From: Flavobacteriaceae bacterium
GTDB lineage: Bacteria > Bacteroidota > Bacteroidia > Flavobacteriales > Flavobacteriaceae
Length of the DNA: 64,000 bases
NCBI GenBank assembly: GCA_017857815.1
Contig: JAFMCL010000010.1
Location: forward strand, 1-64,000
Reading direction: 5' to 3'
The position numbers and the translations under genes were made by a program. Each line of letters opens with the position of its first letter. Within the stretch, counting starts at the first letter, position 1. The notes beneath the pieces were generated by a model. It was not told where the DNA came from. It worked only from the letters and a program-made list of their open reading frames with translations, and made no database searches. Of the stretch, positions 1 through 8,771 are shown piece by piece.

Positions 1-55
1 AGATCTCTCTACCATCACCAAGGTCAATGACCTCTTTAAATACTTTTGGTATCAT
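1..55 (-). CDS. pnp: polyribonucleotide nucleotidyltransferase, N-terminal fragment (cut by window edge)
   Basis: Only the first 18 codons are present, beginning MIPKVFKEVIDLGDGREI, which is the characteristic beginning of flavobacterial PNPase. PNPase is a 3'-5' phosphorolytic exoribonuclease of the RNA degradation machinery. It lies 106 bases downstream of rpsO on the same strand, the widespread rpsO-pnp order, which supports the call. No promoter of its own was recognised in the gap, so cotranscription with rpsO is likely. Confidence 0.85.
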   Translation of the reverse strand, partial: MIPKVFKEVIDLGDGREI

Positions 56-161
56 TTTTCATTTTTAGGTTGATAATAACGTTTGTTGTGTGCTGTTAGG
101 CAACCAATGAAAAACTATGGTTCAGTAGTAAGAAATGCTTTTAAGAATAAGTAATTTAAAC

Positions 162-431
162 TTATTTTCTAATGCCAAGTTCTTTGATGATAGCTCTGTA
201 TCTTTCGATATCTTTCGCTTTCAAATAATCCAAAAGGCATCTTCGCTTTCCTACTAGTTTTACTAGAGAACGCTCCGTATTATAATCCTTTCGATTGTTT
301 TTAAGATGACCTGACAAGTGGTTAATCCTATGAGAAAACAATGCGATTTGTCCTTCAGGAGTACCGGTGTCTTTTTCAGATTTTCCGTGTTTTTTGAAAA
401 TCGATTCTTTCACTTCTTTGTTTAAATACAT
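162..431 (-). CDS. rpsO: 30S ribosomal protein S15
   Basis: This 89-residue protein has the normal S15 length and carries the family core GTPEGQIALFSHRINHLSGHLK followed by the basic GKRRCLLDYL region. S15 binds 16S rRNA helices 20-22 and nucleates the 30S platform. The ATG is the only sensible start. A well-matched Bacteroidetes promoter lies about 50 bases upstream, and pnp follows downstream. In other bacteria S15 represses its own translation; the roughly 40-base leader here shows no structure I could assign to that. Confidence 0.97.
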   Translation of the reverse strand: MYLNKEVKESIFKKHGKSEKDTGTPEGQIALFSHRINHLSGHLKNNRKDYNTERSLVKLVGKRRCLLDYLKAKDIERYRAIIKELGIRK

Positions 432-478
432 GCCAATATTGTTTTTAAATGATTTTTATGTATGCAATTTTTGCGGTG

Positions 479-508
479 CAAATATAATGTTAATTAGATG
501 ATATACAA
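479..508 (-). promoter_or_regulatory. Bacteroidetes-type promoter of rpsO
   Basis: Read on the minus strand, TTG (508-506) is followed by exactly 19 bases and then TATATTTG (486-479), a full match to the TTG-N19-TAnnTTTG consensus of the Bacteroidetes housekeeping sigma factor. It lies between the accD stop and the rpsO ATG, so rpsO-pnp can be transcribed independently of accD. Confidence 0.75.
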
Positions 509-521
509 TTTTTGTAACGAA

Positions 522-1379
522 TTAATCCCTAAGGGGTTGATTTAAGATCAGATCGAGATAGTGATTGATTTTATTTTTCAATTGTTTTCTGTGACAAATA
601 AAATCAAGAAAACCTTTTTCTAATAAAAACTCACTTCTTTGAAATCCTTTTGGTAATTCCTTACCCGTTGTATCTTTTACAACTCTTGGACCAGCAAAAG
701 CAACCAATGCGTTAGGTTCAGCAATATTTATGTCACCCAACATGGCAAAAGAGGCGGTTGTTCCTCCTGTGGTTGGATCTGTACACAAGGAGACATAAGG
801 AATTTTAGCTTCGGACAATTCTGCTAATTTTGCAGAGGTTTTTGCTAACTGCATTAATGAATTAGCAGCCTCCATCATTCTTGCTCCTCCCGACTTTGAA
901 ATGATAATCAACGGAATCTTGTTTTCTAAAGCATGAGTTGCCGCACGTGCAATTTTCTCGCCTACAACAGACCCCATTGATCCGCCAATAAAAGCGAAAT
1001 CCATGGCGGCTATTATGACGTCCTTGCCTTTAGATTTTCCAACAGCAGTTCTGATCGCATCATTTAATCCAGTCTTCTTGTGAGCATCTTTAAGACGGTC
1101 GATATATTTCTTAGAATCCTTAAATTTTAAAAAATCTTTTGAACGAAGTTTTTCATCCAATTCTACGAATTCATTGTTATCGAAAAGTATTTCAAAGTAC
1201 TCTTTACTACCTATGTGAACGTGGTAATCATCCTCGGGCGAGACATAGGCATTATTTGCCAATTCGTGTGTTTCAACAATCTTACCAGTGGGAGTTTTAT
1301 ACCAAAGACCTTTGGGAGTATCTTTTTTCTCTTCCGTTGTGGTTTGAATTCCTTTTTCACTTCTTTTAAACCAACTCAT
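522..1379 (-). CDS. accD: acetyl-CoA carboxylase carboxyltransferase subunit beta (zinc-finger cysteines absent)
   Basis: AccD pairs with AccA to move the carboxyl group from biotin to acetyl-CoA, giving malonyl-CoA for fatty acid synthesis. The 285-residue protein has the carboxyltransferase core with [28 protein letters not shown] and [13 protein letters not shown], all typical of the family. The N-terminal region around residues 24-55 aligns to the four-cysteine zinc ribbon of E. coli AccD, but all four cysteines are replaced (WYKTPTGK... and VSPEDDYH). As far as I know this is usual in flavobacteria rather than a defect. It follows fbaA by 36 bases and is probably cotranscribed with it. 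Confidence 0.96.
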   Translation of the reverse strand: MSWFKRSEKGIQTTTEEKKDTPKGLWYKTPTGKIVETHELANNAYVSPEDDYHVHIGSKEYFEILFDNNEFVELDEKLRSKDFLKFKDSKKYIDRLKDAHKKTGLNDAIRTAVGKSKGKDVIIAAMDFAFIGGSMGSVVGEKIARAATHALENKIPLIIISKSGGARMMEAANSLMQLAKTSAKLAELSEAKIPYVSLCTDPTTGGTTASFAMLGDINIAEPNALVAFAGPRVVKDTTGKELPKGFQRSEFLLEKGFLDFICHRKQLKNKINHYLDLILNQPLRD

Positions 1380-1415
1380 AGACTAAAACTTTAAATTCAA
1401 AAATATTAAAATGAA

Positions 1416-2486
1416 TTAATCAAGGGTTTTGACATTGTTCAAATCTTCAAATGCCTTTTTTAATCTGTTTTTAAAAGTCACTTCTCCGGAACGTAACCAT
1501 TTTCTTGGATCGTAGTATTTTTTATTTGGAACATCAGCACCATCAGGATTTCCGATTTGTGTTTTCAAATAATCAATATTATCAACCATATAATCACGAA
1601 TTCCTTCAGTGTAGGCGTATTGAAGATCAGTATCGATATTCATCTTAATAACACCATAACCAATAGATTCTCTGATTTCCTCATGTGTAGAACCTGAACC
1701 TCCATGAAAAACAAAATCTACAGTGTTTTCAGGGACATTAAATTTTTCAGAAATAAATTCCTGAGAATTTTTCAAGATTTTAGGGGTCAGTTTTACATTG
1801 CCTGGCTTGTATACCCCATGTACATTTCCAAAGGCAGCAGCAATTGTAAATTGTGGACTTACCTTACTTAGTTCTTCATATGCATAGGCAACTTCATCAG
1901 GTTGCGTATATAATTTAGAGACATCAATATCACTATTATCTACTCCATCTTCTTCTCCTCCAGTAACACCGAGTTCAATTTCTAAGGTCATTCCCATTTT
2001 GGACATACGCTTCAAATAGGTTTTACAAATTGCGATATTTTCTTCTAACGGCTCTTCAGAAAGATCAATCATGTGAGAGCTAAAAAGAGATTTACCTGTT
2101 TCCTTGAAAAAAGTTTCTCCAGCATCCAAGAGACCATCAATCCAAGGTAAAAGTTTTTTAGCGCAGTGATCTGTGTGAAGAATTACTTTGGCTCCATAGT
2201 GTTTTGCAAGTTCATGAACATGTTTTGCTCCAGCGATTGCTCCGGCAATTGCAGCTTGTTCATTTTCATTTGAAAGCCCTTTTCCAGCGTTGAACTGTGC
2301 CCCTCCGTTTGAAAACTGGATTATAACAGGGCTGTTTAGCTCTGCTGCAGTTTCTAAAACAGCGTTTATAGAATTACTACCAATAACATTTACTGCAGGT
2401 AGTGCAAAAGCTTTTTCCTTTGCTAATTTAAATAAGCCTTGTACTTCTGCTCCTGTTAGTACACCAGATTGGAATTTCAAATTCAT
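1416..2486 (-). CDS. fbaA: class II fructose-bisphosphate aldolase
   Basis: The enzyme interconverts fructose 1,6-bisphosphate with glyceraldehyde 3-phosphate and dihydroxyacetone phosphate in glycolysis and gluconeogenesis. The 356-residue sequence is a zinc-dependent class II aldolase: VILHTDHC places the catalytic Asp and a zinc His at residues 106-107, FGNVHGVYKPGN supplies a second metal His, and FHGGSGS is the phosphate-binding loop. Length and motifs match the E. coli FbaA type. A -7-like CAAAAGTA (minus strand TACTTTTG) lies just upstream at 2509-2516. accD follows in the same direction. Confidence 0.96.
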   Translation of the reverse strand: MNLKFQSGVLTGAEVQGLFKLAKEKAFALPAVNVIGSNSINAVLETAAELNSPVIIQFSNGGAQFNAGKGLSNENEQAAIAGAIAGAKHVHELAKHYGAKVILHTDHCAKKLLPWIDGLLDAGETFFKETGKSLFSSHMIDLSEEPLEENIAICKTYLKRMSKMGMTLEIELGVTGGEEDGVDNSDIDVSKLYTQPDEVAYAYEELSKVSPQFTIAAAFGNVHGVYKPGNVKLTPKILKNSQEFISEKFNVPENTVDFVFHGGSGSTHEEIRESIGYGVIKMNIDTDLQYAYTEGIRDYMVDNIDYLKTQIGNPDGADVPNKKYYDPRKWLRSGEVTFKNRLKKAFEDLNNVKTLD

Positions 2487-2508
2487 TTTTTCTTTAGATT
2501 TAATCCCA

Positions 2509-2516
2509 CAAAAGTA
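2509..2516 (-). promoter_or_regulatory. possible -7 element of fbaA
   Basis: The minus strand reads TACTTTTG, matching TAnnTTTG, 22 bases upstream of the fbaA ATG. No TTG was found at the expected distance, so this is only half of the consensus. Confidence 0.35.
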
Positions 2517-2531
2517 TCAAACTTTTTGATT

Positions 2532-5105
2532 TTAAAATGGATAATTTATACCGATATTGAAAACAGCACTTTTAATTGAATAATCTCCTCCCCATCTGAG
2601 GGATTTAGAAAGTGCAGGATTGTGCGTTTTAAAGCCTGTGTCAAACCGAAAGACAAAAAAGTTAAAGTCATAACGAAGTCCAAATCCAGTTCCTACAGCA
2701 ATTTCATTTAAATCTTTTAGTCCATCAAATCTGAACGTAGGATCATCGACATCATCTAGAACATTCCAGATGTTACCAGCGTCAATAAACAAGGCTCCTT
2801 TTATTTTTCTTACAATGGGGAATCTATATTCTAAGTTGAAGGAGAGTTTAAAGTTTGCTTCATTAAATTCGTTTAAGCTGTTGCTGCTTCCTGGTCCTAA
2901 TCGATAAGCCCTCCAGGCTCTATTGTCATTTGACCCTCCCGAAAAGTAAGAGCGCGAAAAAGGAATACTCTGCGCATTACCAAACGGGATTGCGATTCCT
3001 CCGAATGCTCTAAAAGCAAGTACGCTGTTTACTGAGGTTTGCCAGTGTTTAATAAAATTTAATTCAGTTTTTATGTGTTGTGAAGGAGCCACGCCATCAA
3101 TTTCATACTGACCCAATTCGTTTTTGTCTGCACCACTGGATTTTAATACTTGATTAAGAAGACTTCCTACCAAGCTCAGCTTCCCTTGTAATTGAAAAAA
3201 AGATTCATCTAGAATGTTCTCCTGACTGTTGTAATTGATTCCGAGGGAAGACCCAATAATAAGGTTATTGGCTGTCAGACGATTCTGTCTTTCTCTTATT
3301 CGGTTGACATCCTGGTATTGCAAATCCTCAGGGGTCAATGCAGTTTTATCACTTAAAACTTCATCAATAAAAGTAGTTGCACCCTCGGGTATTATTAGAT
3401 TTAAATCATTATTAATATTGCTGGAATTATTGTTGTATTGTCCAGCAATACTGTTCAGTTTGTCAAAAGAATTTCGATAGACGTTAAAATAATTACTCGT
3501 ATTTTGATTATTAATAAACTCAAGATCAATTATTTTAAAACTTACTTTTGCCATTTTGTTGGGCGCCCATTTCACCTGATAACTACTCCCAAAATATTGT
3601 TTGTCCAAGCCGATGTTTTGTTGAAGCGAAGCCCCTAGAGTGATATCGGTCGTTGGATTCATCCTTTTAGGGATGACATTTTCTAAGTTGATTGGGAATA
3701 AAATCCTAGGAATTCTGAGCTTGATGTCAGCTCCAAGCTCATAAAGGTTAAATAGTTCACTATTAATTGAAGCAATATCACTTGAGGAACCAAGAGTGTT
3801 TTTAGCACTTATTTCTAGGGTCTCAGCTCCTCTAAAAATATTTCGAATGGCAAATGAGGTTCCAAGTGAAATTCCAAAATCTTGGATATTAGAATGAGAA
3901 AGATCCAAATCAAAACCCATAGAAAATCTTTTCTTTGGGTTAAGGTAGATGTTGGCTAATAAGTCCGAGGAGTCATTTTTTAAAGGAGAATAACTGATAC
4001 TCGGATATTTGAAGTTTCTCAAATTAGAGATGTAACGGTAGGTGAGTGATCTTTCCAAGTCACTGTAGGGACTGTCTTTTTTTATGAATATAACTTCAGT
4101 TAAAGCCTTAGGCCTGTATTTTAATTTTCCTTTAAAAAAAATAGTATAATCCTCATAATCAAGACTGTCAGTGTAGGAGGAAAGTTGATCCAATTCTCCA
4201 GAGCTGTTCACATAAAGATTTATTTTTTTTATTTTATGGATCAAGTAGGGAATTGATCTTAGGGTATCATTTTCTCTTTTTTGAAGATTTGCGATCTCGA
4301 CAATTACTGGAATTCTTGAGTCAAATCCTGTGCTGTCAATAGCAGCAGTAAACTTGAGACTGTTCTGTTGGAAATTATAAACTCCATTGTTTCTAAAATA
4401 ATTAATCAATCGAGATCTCTCGGCCTCAAATCGATCAATCTCAAAAGGATCACCAGCGCTAATGATCTGATTTTTAGATGCGTTTTGATAAAGAGAATCC
4501 AGCGAAGGGGATGTGATATTTCTTGAAATACTGTCAATTGTATATTGTTTGTCAGTCTTAATGTGATATTCAACAGTTACTTTTTGTTTGGGAAGTATTA
4601 TTTTTTCAACCGAGACATGGGTATCAAAATAGCCCTTGTTTTTGAAGTATTGTTCCAAACGTTTAGTGTTCTTAGTTATCGTACTACTATCTAAAAAAAC
4701 TGGTGTTTCCCCATAACTTTTCAACCAATTGTTAAATTTACCGTTATATCGTTTAAGCTCCTTTACTTGTTTTGCAGACAATAATTTTTCCAAACGATAT
4801 TTCCGCTTTGGTTTTTTGAGTAACCATGTGTCAAAAATCGAATCAGGGTATGGGTTGGCTAGGTCATGCAGTCGAAGCTTTAAAGGAATTCCGAATACTT
4901 TACTGTTGGGTTGATCAACCAATAATAAGTTGAGGGGATCTTTTTTCAATAGTTGTTCATTTTTAATGACAACGTTACGATCTAGCAAGTACTGGTCTCC
5001 AATAATATCTTGAGTGGTCCGACAACCAATAATTGTCAGGCAGAAACAAAACAGAATGATTAACTTTGGTAGAGAATATTTCAAGTTAGAAAGATTAAAA
5101 CTCAA
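2532..5105 (-). CDS. TamL-like BamA/TamA-family outer-membrane lipoprotein
   Basis: The 857-residue protein starts with a lipoprotein signal ending in the lipobox TIIGC (Cys28), continues with POTRA-like repeats (for example KNKGYFDTHVSVEK near residue 155 and RNNGVYNFQQNS near 240) and ends in an Omp85/D15 beta-barrel with the conserved SYFSGGSNDNRAWR and aromatic C-terminus. This fits the Bacteroidetes TamL family, implicated in outer-membrane protein assembly. The frame has no ATG: an in-frame stop precedes a TTG at 5105, which gives a good signal peptide and is taken as the start. It diverges from the SpoU methyltransferase gene with only 15 bases between. Confidence 0.85.
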   Translation of the reverse strand: MSFNLSNLKYSLPKLIILFCFCLTIIGCRTTQDIIGDQYLLDRNVVIKNEQLLKKDPLNLLLVDQPNSKVFGIPLKLRLHDLANPYPDSIFDTWLLKKPKRKYRLEKLLSAKQVKELKRYNGKFNNWLKSYGETPVFLDSSTITKNTKRLEQYFKNKGYFDTHVSVEKIILPKQKVTVEYHIKTDKQYTIDSISRNITSPSLDSLYQNASKNQIISAGDPFEIDRFEAERSRLINYFRNNGVYNFQQNSLKFTAAIDSTGFDSRIPVIVEIANLQKRENDTLRSIPYLIHKIKKINLYVNSSGELDQLSSYTDSLDYEDYTIFFKGKLKYRPKALTEVIFIKKDSPYSDLERSLTYRYISNLRNFKYPSISYSPLKNDSSDLLANIYLNPKKRFSMGFDLDLSHSNIQDFGISLGTSFAIRNIFRGAETLEISAKNTLGSSSDIASINSELFNLYELGADIKLRIPRILFPINLENVIPKRMNPTTDITLGASLQQNIGLDKQYFGSSYQVKWAPNKMAKVSFKIIDLEFINNQNTSNYFNVYRNSFDKLNSIAGQYNNNSSNINNDLNLIIPEGATTFIDEVLSDKTALTPEDLQYQDVNRIRERQNRLTANNLIIGSSLGINYNSQENILDESFFQLQGKLSLVGSLLNQVLKSSGADKNELGQYEIDGVAPSQHIKTELNFIKHWQTSVNSVLAFRAFGGIAIPFGNAQSIPFSRSYFSGGSNDNRAWRAYRLGPGSSNSLNEFNEANFKLSFNLEYRFPIVRKIKGALFIDAGNIWNVLDDVDDPTFRFDGLKDLNEIAVGTGFGLRYDFNFFVFRFDTGFKTHNPALSKSLRWGGDYSIKSAVFNIGINYPF

Positions 5106-5120
5106 AAGTACATTATTTGA

Positions 5121-5834
5121 ATGTTAAGCAAAAATGAACTAAAACAAATCCGCCAATTGGCGAGCAAAAAGTATCGTTCAAAAACTGGACTTTTTGTTGC
5201 AGAAGGTATTAAAGTGGTTCGCGAATTTTGTGATTCAGGATGGAATCCTCAAGCAGTATATAGCGTAAACGACTTAGATTTTGTTTCCTTTACAAAGGTT
5301 GATCAAGCTACGTTAGATCAAATCACACATTTTTCAACGGCAAGTTCTGTATTGGCTGTTTTTAAATTACCAGAACAAAAAGAATATTCGTCTGATGAAT
5401 TTTCTGTTGCGTTAGATTCGATTTCCGACCCCGGGAATTTGGGAACTATCATTCGTCTGTGTGACTGGTTTGGCATTAAAAACATCATCTGTAGTCATGA
5501 TACCGTAGATTGTTTTAATCCAAAGGTGGTTCAGTCAACCATGGGTTCAATTGCTAGAATAAAATGTTACTATTGTGATTTAGAAGCCTTTTTGAAGAAC
5601 CATGCTGCCCCTGTCTATGGGGCATGCTTGGAAGGAACCTCATTTTATACTCAAGATTTTGATGCCAAAGGTGTGCTTGTGATGGGTAGCGAATCTCATG
5701 GAATCAGTCCTGAAATTAAAAAATTATTAAGTGAAAAAATCACTATTCCTGCGGCTTCAGACGGGCCTCATGCGGAAAGCCTGAATGTAGCGATGGCAAC
5801 CGCCATTATTCTTGGTGAAATTTATCGCCCTTAA
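5121..5834 (+). CDS. SpoU/TrmH-family RNA 2'-O-methyltransferase
   Basis: The 237-residue protein carries the SPOUT trefoil-knot motifs in order: DPGNLGTIIRLCDWFG (motif 1), VLVMGSESHGIS (motif 2) and ESLNVAMATAIILGEI (motif 3). The N-terminus (LKQIRQLASKKYRSKTGLFVAEG) is the substrate-binding region seen in rRNA-modifying members. It transfers a methyl group from SAM to a ribose 2'-OH of rRNA or tRNA; the exact nucleotide cannot be read from the sequence. A second, RlmB-type paralogue lies at 11546-12286. Confidence 0.9.
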   Translation: MLSKNELKQIRQLASKKYRSKTGLFVAEGIKVVREFCDSGWNPQAVYSVNDLDFVSFTKVDQATLDQITHFSTASSVLAVFKLPEQKEYSSDEFSVALDSISDPGNLGTIIRLCDWFGIKNIICSHDTVDCFNPKVVQSTMGSIARIKCYYCDLEAFLKNHAAPVYGACLEGTSFYTQDFDAKGVLVMGSESHGISPEIKKLLSEKITIPAASDGPHAESLNVAMATAIILGEIYRP

Positions 5835-5848
5835 ATTATAAAATACGA

Positions 5849-6610
5849 TTATTCAAATGTTAGGTTGACAATAAAGCCTCTACTCAACATTTTATTGATT
5901 TTCCCAGTCCAAGGACTGTTACCGTTTGAAGGGTTGTCAGGAATCAGTTCGTTTTGCATTGAAAAAACGCCACGTATTGAAGGAGAAAATTTGAAGTAAA
6001 GTAAATAAAAGTCAAAGCCAAAACCCAATTCATAATTATAACTCTGTTTGACCGCTCTAAAAACTTGACTAAAGTTGTCATCAATGTTCTTGTTATTGCT
6101 GGCTAAATTAAAATCAGTTGATACTCCAACGGTTAAGAATGGCCTGAAATTATTGATCCTTGCTGCGTTTATTTTTAAGATTAAAGGGAGGTGAATGTAG
6201 GTGGATTCCACTTCTCTTTTACGGTCAGACTCTTTTTTGAAGGCCGCAAACTCTGGATAGAGTAAATTTCGTTTTGAGTAGAATAATCCGGGTTCAAATC
6301 TTAAATTAAAAAAATTATTAATTCTAAGATCTCCCACCAAGCCAACGTTAAAGCCCGTTGAAGAAGTTACCTCAATGTCTGGATATTTTTCTGTGTAATA
6401 GTTGTCCTCATAGGTGAATTTGAAATCATAGGAGTTAAACCCTACATAGTAACCATAATGGATTGGCTTTTGATCAAAATTGGGTAAGTTGGCAACCCTT
6501 TCTCTAATGGTAGGATATTGGGCAAAGATTAGTTTTCCTGATATCAGGAGAGTAAATAAAACAATCTTAAAGGGGCTAATTTGGTTTTTTTGCACAATAA
6601 ATTGAAGCAA
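5849..6610 (-). CDS. porT: PorT-like outer-membrane protein of type IX secretion
   Basis: This protein of about 250 residues has an N-terminal signal peptide (hydrophobic IVLFTLLISGKLIFA, cleavage before QYPT) and alternating beta-strand segments typical of a small outer-membrane barrel. The LPNFDQKPIHYGYYVGFNSYDFK stretch is the signature of flavobacterial PorT, required for the type IX secretion system, and the position directly after menG/ubiE is common in this group. The start is uncertain: the longest frame begins at TTG 6610, and an in-frame GTG at 6595 gives a cleaner signal peptide. Both overlap the end of menG on the same strand, suggesting translational coupling. Confidence 0.8.
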   Translation of the reverse strand: MLQFIVQKNQISPFKIVLFTLLISGKLIFAQYPTIRERVANLPNFDQKPIHYGYYVGFNSYDFKFTYEDNYYTEKYPDIEVTSSTGFNVGLVGDLRINNFFNLRFEPGLFYSKRNLLYPEFAAFKKESDRKREVESTYIHLPLILKINAARINNFRPFLTVGVSTDFNLASNNKNIDDNFSQVFRAVKQSYNYELGFGFDFYLLYFKFSPSIRGVFSMQNELIPDNPSNGNSPWTGKINKMLSRGFIVNLTFE

Positions 6611-7310
6611 CCCCTAAGGTTTGTGGGAAATCCTTCACTTCTATAAACCCATTTTTTAGTAAAATATTGTTGAAGACCTTGCCAAAAGGAAAAGCTGCCG
6701 CAGAATCTGATAAATATCGGTAGGCTGCTTTGTCCTTTGAAAAAAGTGATCCTAAGATTGGCAGAACCTTTTGGGTATAGAATCCATAAAATTGCTTCAT
6801 TGGAAAGTTTTTGGGAACAGCAGTTTCTAAGATCACTAAATTTCCACCGGGTCGTAAAACCCGATTGATTTCTTGAAGTCCTTTGTCAAGATTCTCAAAA
6901 TTTCTTACACCAAAGGCAACAGTAATGGCATCAAAATAAGCATCATTGTAATCCAATTTTTCACTGTCTCCAATCACCATTTTTATGACCTTGTCCATTC
7001 CTTTGGAAGTGACTTTTTGCTTTCCAATTTCAAGCATCCCAGGAGAAATATCCAATCCAACGATTTCTTCGGCATTGGTTTTAGTCAATTCAATCGCTAG
7101 GTCTGCTGTACCTGTGGCGATATCAAGTATTTTTTTTGGTTTTTCAGGAATTAAATAAGAAACAACATTTTTGCGCCAACGAACATCAATTCCTCCAGAA
7201 ATGACTCGGTTAAGCAAATCATAGTCTTTGGAAATACCGTCAAACATTTGACGGACTTGTTTTTTTTTATTTTCCTTTTGGTTTTTATAGGGAACTACTT
7301 GTTTTTTCAT
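6576..7310 (-). CDS. ubiE: demethylmenaquinone methyltransferase
   Basis: This class I SAM methyltransferase (244 residues from the ATG at 7310) has VRQMFDGISKDYDLLNRVISGGIDVRWR at the start, the SAM-binding ILDIATGTADLAI and the NRVLRPGGNLVILE motif, all specific to UbiE/MenG. It performs the last step of menaquinone synthesis. Flavobacteria use menaquinone, so menG would be an equally correct symbol. The reading frame extends three codons to a TTG, but the ATG is the better start. The gene end overlaps porT. Confidence 0.94.
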   Translation of the reverse strand: MKKQVVPYKNQKENKKKQVRQMFDGISKDYDLLNRVISGGIDVRWRKNVVSYLIPEKPKKILDIATGTADLAIELTKTNAEEIVGLDISPGMLEIGKQKVTSKGMDKVIKMVIGDSEKLDYNDAYFDAITVAFGVRNFENLDKGLQEINRVLRPGGNLVILETAVPKNFPMKQFYGFYTQKVLPILGSLFSKDKAAYRYLSDSAAAFPFGKVFNNILLKNGFIEVKDFPQTLGVASIYCAKKPN

Positions 7311-7316
7311 GTGCTG

Positions 7317-7324
7317 CAAAGATA
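7317..7324 (-). promoter_or_regulatory. possible -7 element of ubiE, very close to the start codon
   Basis: The minus strand reads TATCTTTG, a TAnnTTTG match, with only six bases between it and the ubiE ATG. A transcript from here would be leaderless or nearly so. No TTG occurs at the expected upstream spacing. Confidence 0.4.
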
Positions 7325-7414
7325 AAATAAAAGTATTGGTTCTCTATTTATCAGATTTAAAAATAGAAGCTAATAGGAATTTGTATATTTACGCCAAGTT
7401 TCCGAACTTAAATT

Positions 7415-8764
7415 ATGAAAATAATCATCGCAGGAGCCGGGGAAGTAGGGTTTCATTTGGCAAAACTACTTTCTTTCGAATCTCAGGACATTACCTTGAT
7501 CGATACCGATCGCGAAAGACTAAACTATGCCGAGGGGCACTTGGATATCAAAACCATTAGAGGAAATGCAAGTTCCTTGTCTCTTATAAGGGAATCCAAT
7601 GCTGGCCAATCCGACCTTTTTATTGCAGTAACCGCTCACGAATCAATCAACTTGATGGTTTGTGCTATGGCTAAGCAGTTGGGATGCAAGCGAACGATTG
7701 CAAGAATATCAAGTATTGAATTTATAAACTCAGCTGAGGACATTAGTTTTCAAGAAATCGGAGTAGATGAATTAATTTCTCCTGAAGAACTCGCGGCAGT
7801 CGAAATTCAACAGCTTTTAGATCAATCTGCTTTTAGTAACAGTTATGAATTCGAAAAGGGAGCCCTTACAATGATAGGAACAAAACTCGGTGACGAGGTT
7901 CCATTTGTTGGAAAGTCAGTCATGGAAGCAGCAACAATCTTTCCAAATGTTCATTTTATGCCCATTGCGATTCAGAGAAAGGGAACTCAATACACCATGA
8001 TCCCCAGAGGAGACACTGTTTTTGAAGTAGGTGATACGGTTTTCTTTATTACTTTGAAGGCTGGGGTAGATGAAATTCAAAAACTATCGGGGAAAAGTAA
8101 TGAACCGATCAAAAACGTAATGATCTTAGGGGGTAGTAAAATCGGAATCAACACGGCACGCGATCTTTGTGAGAAAAAGTTTAATGTCATACTGCTCGAA
8201 CAGAATAAACTAAAAGCCCTTGAGATATCAGAAATTCTTCCCGATATCATGGTGATTCATGGCGATGGAAGAAGCTCAGAACTTCTTGAAGAGGAAGCCA
8301 TAGAATCAATGGATGCTTTTATTTCGGTTACTGAAAATTCAGAAACCAACATCATGTCTTGTCTCATGGCGAGTTCAAAAGGTGTTAAAAAGACAATCGC
8401 TTTGGTTGAGAATATGGATTATTTTCATTTGTCACATGCCATTGGTATAGACACTCTAATCAATAAAAAGTTATTAACTGCAAATACAATTTTCCGTTAC
8501 ATAAGAAGGGGAGATGTGGTTGACATGACCACTCTTAATAACCTGAATGCGGAAATTTTAGAATTTATTGTTAAACCAACATCTAGAGTAGCAAACTATA
8601 GAATAAAGGATCTTGATTTTCCAAGAACAGCAACAATAGGTGGCGTTATAAAAGAAGGGGAGGGGATTATTGCGCTTGGAGACTATCAGATTAGGGCAGG
8701 CGACCGCGTTGTTGTTTGCTGTTTACCTCGTGCAATAAAAAGAATCGAAAGTTTGTTTTTATAA
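7415..8764 (+). CDS. trkA: Trk potassium uptake system, regulatory NAD-binding subunit TrkA
   Basis: The 449-residue protein is a tandem of two RCK units. Each begins with a Rossmann nucleotide-binding loop (IIAGAGEVGFHLAKLL near residue 3; MILGGSKIGINTARDL near 230) and is followed by a TrkA_C domain. TrkA binds NAD(H)/ATP on the cytoplasmic face and gates the TrkH channel. Length equals that of classical double-RCK TrkA. trkH starts seven bases after the stop, so the two form an operon. Confidence 0.95.
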   Translation: MKIIIAGAGEVGFHLAKLLSFESQDITLIDTDRERLNYAEGHLDIKTIRGNASSLSLIRESNAGQSDLFIAVTAHESINLMVCAMAKQLGCKRTIARISSIEFINSAEDISFQEIGVDELISPEELAAVEIQQLLDQSAFSNSYEFEKGALTMIGTKLGDEVPFVGKSVMEAATIFPNVHFMPIAIQRKGTQYTMIPRGDTVFEVGDTVFFITLKAGVDEIQKLSGKSNEPIKNVMILGGSKIGINTARDLCEKKFNVILLEQNKLKALEISEILPDIMVIHGDGRSSELLEEEAIESMDAFISVTENSETNIMSCLMASSKGVKKTIALVENMDYFHLSHAIGIDTLINKKLLTANTIFRYIRRGDVVDMTTLNNLNAEILEFIVKPTSRVANYRIKDLDFPRTATIGGVIKEGEGIIALGDYQIRAGDRVVVCCLPRAIKRIESLFL

Positions 8765-8771
8765 ATAGGAA

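Noticed and set aside
522-1379. accD considered as damaged because the zinc-finger cysteines are missing
   Set aside because: The frame is intact, the carboxyltransferase core is complete and flavobacterial AccD is generally of this form.
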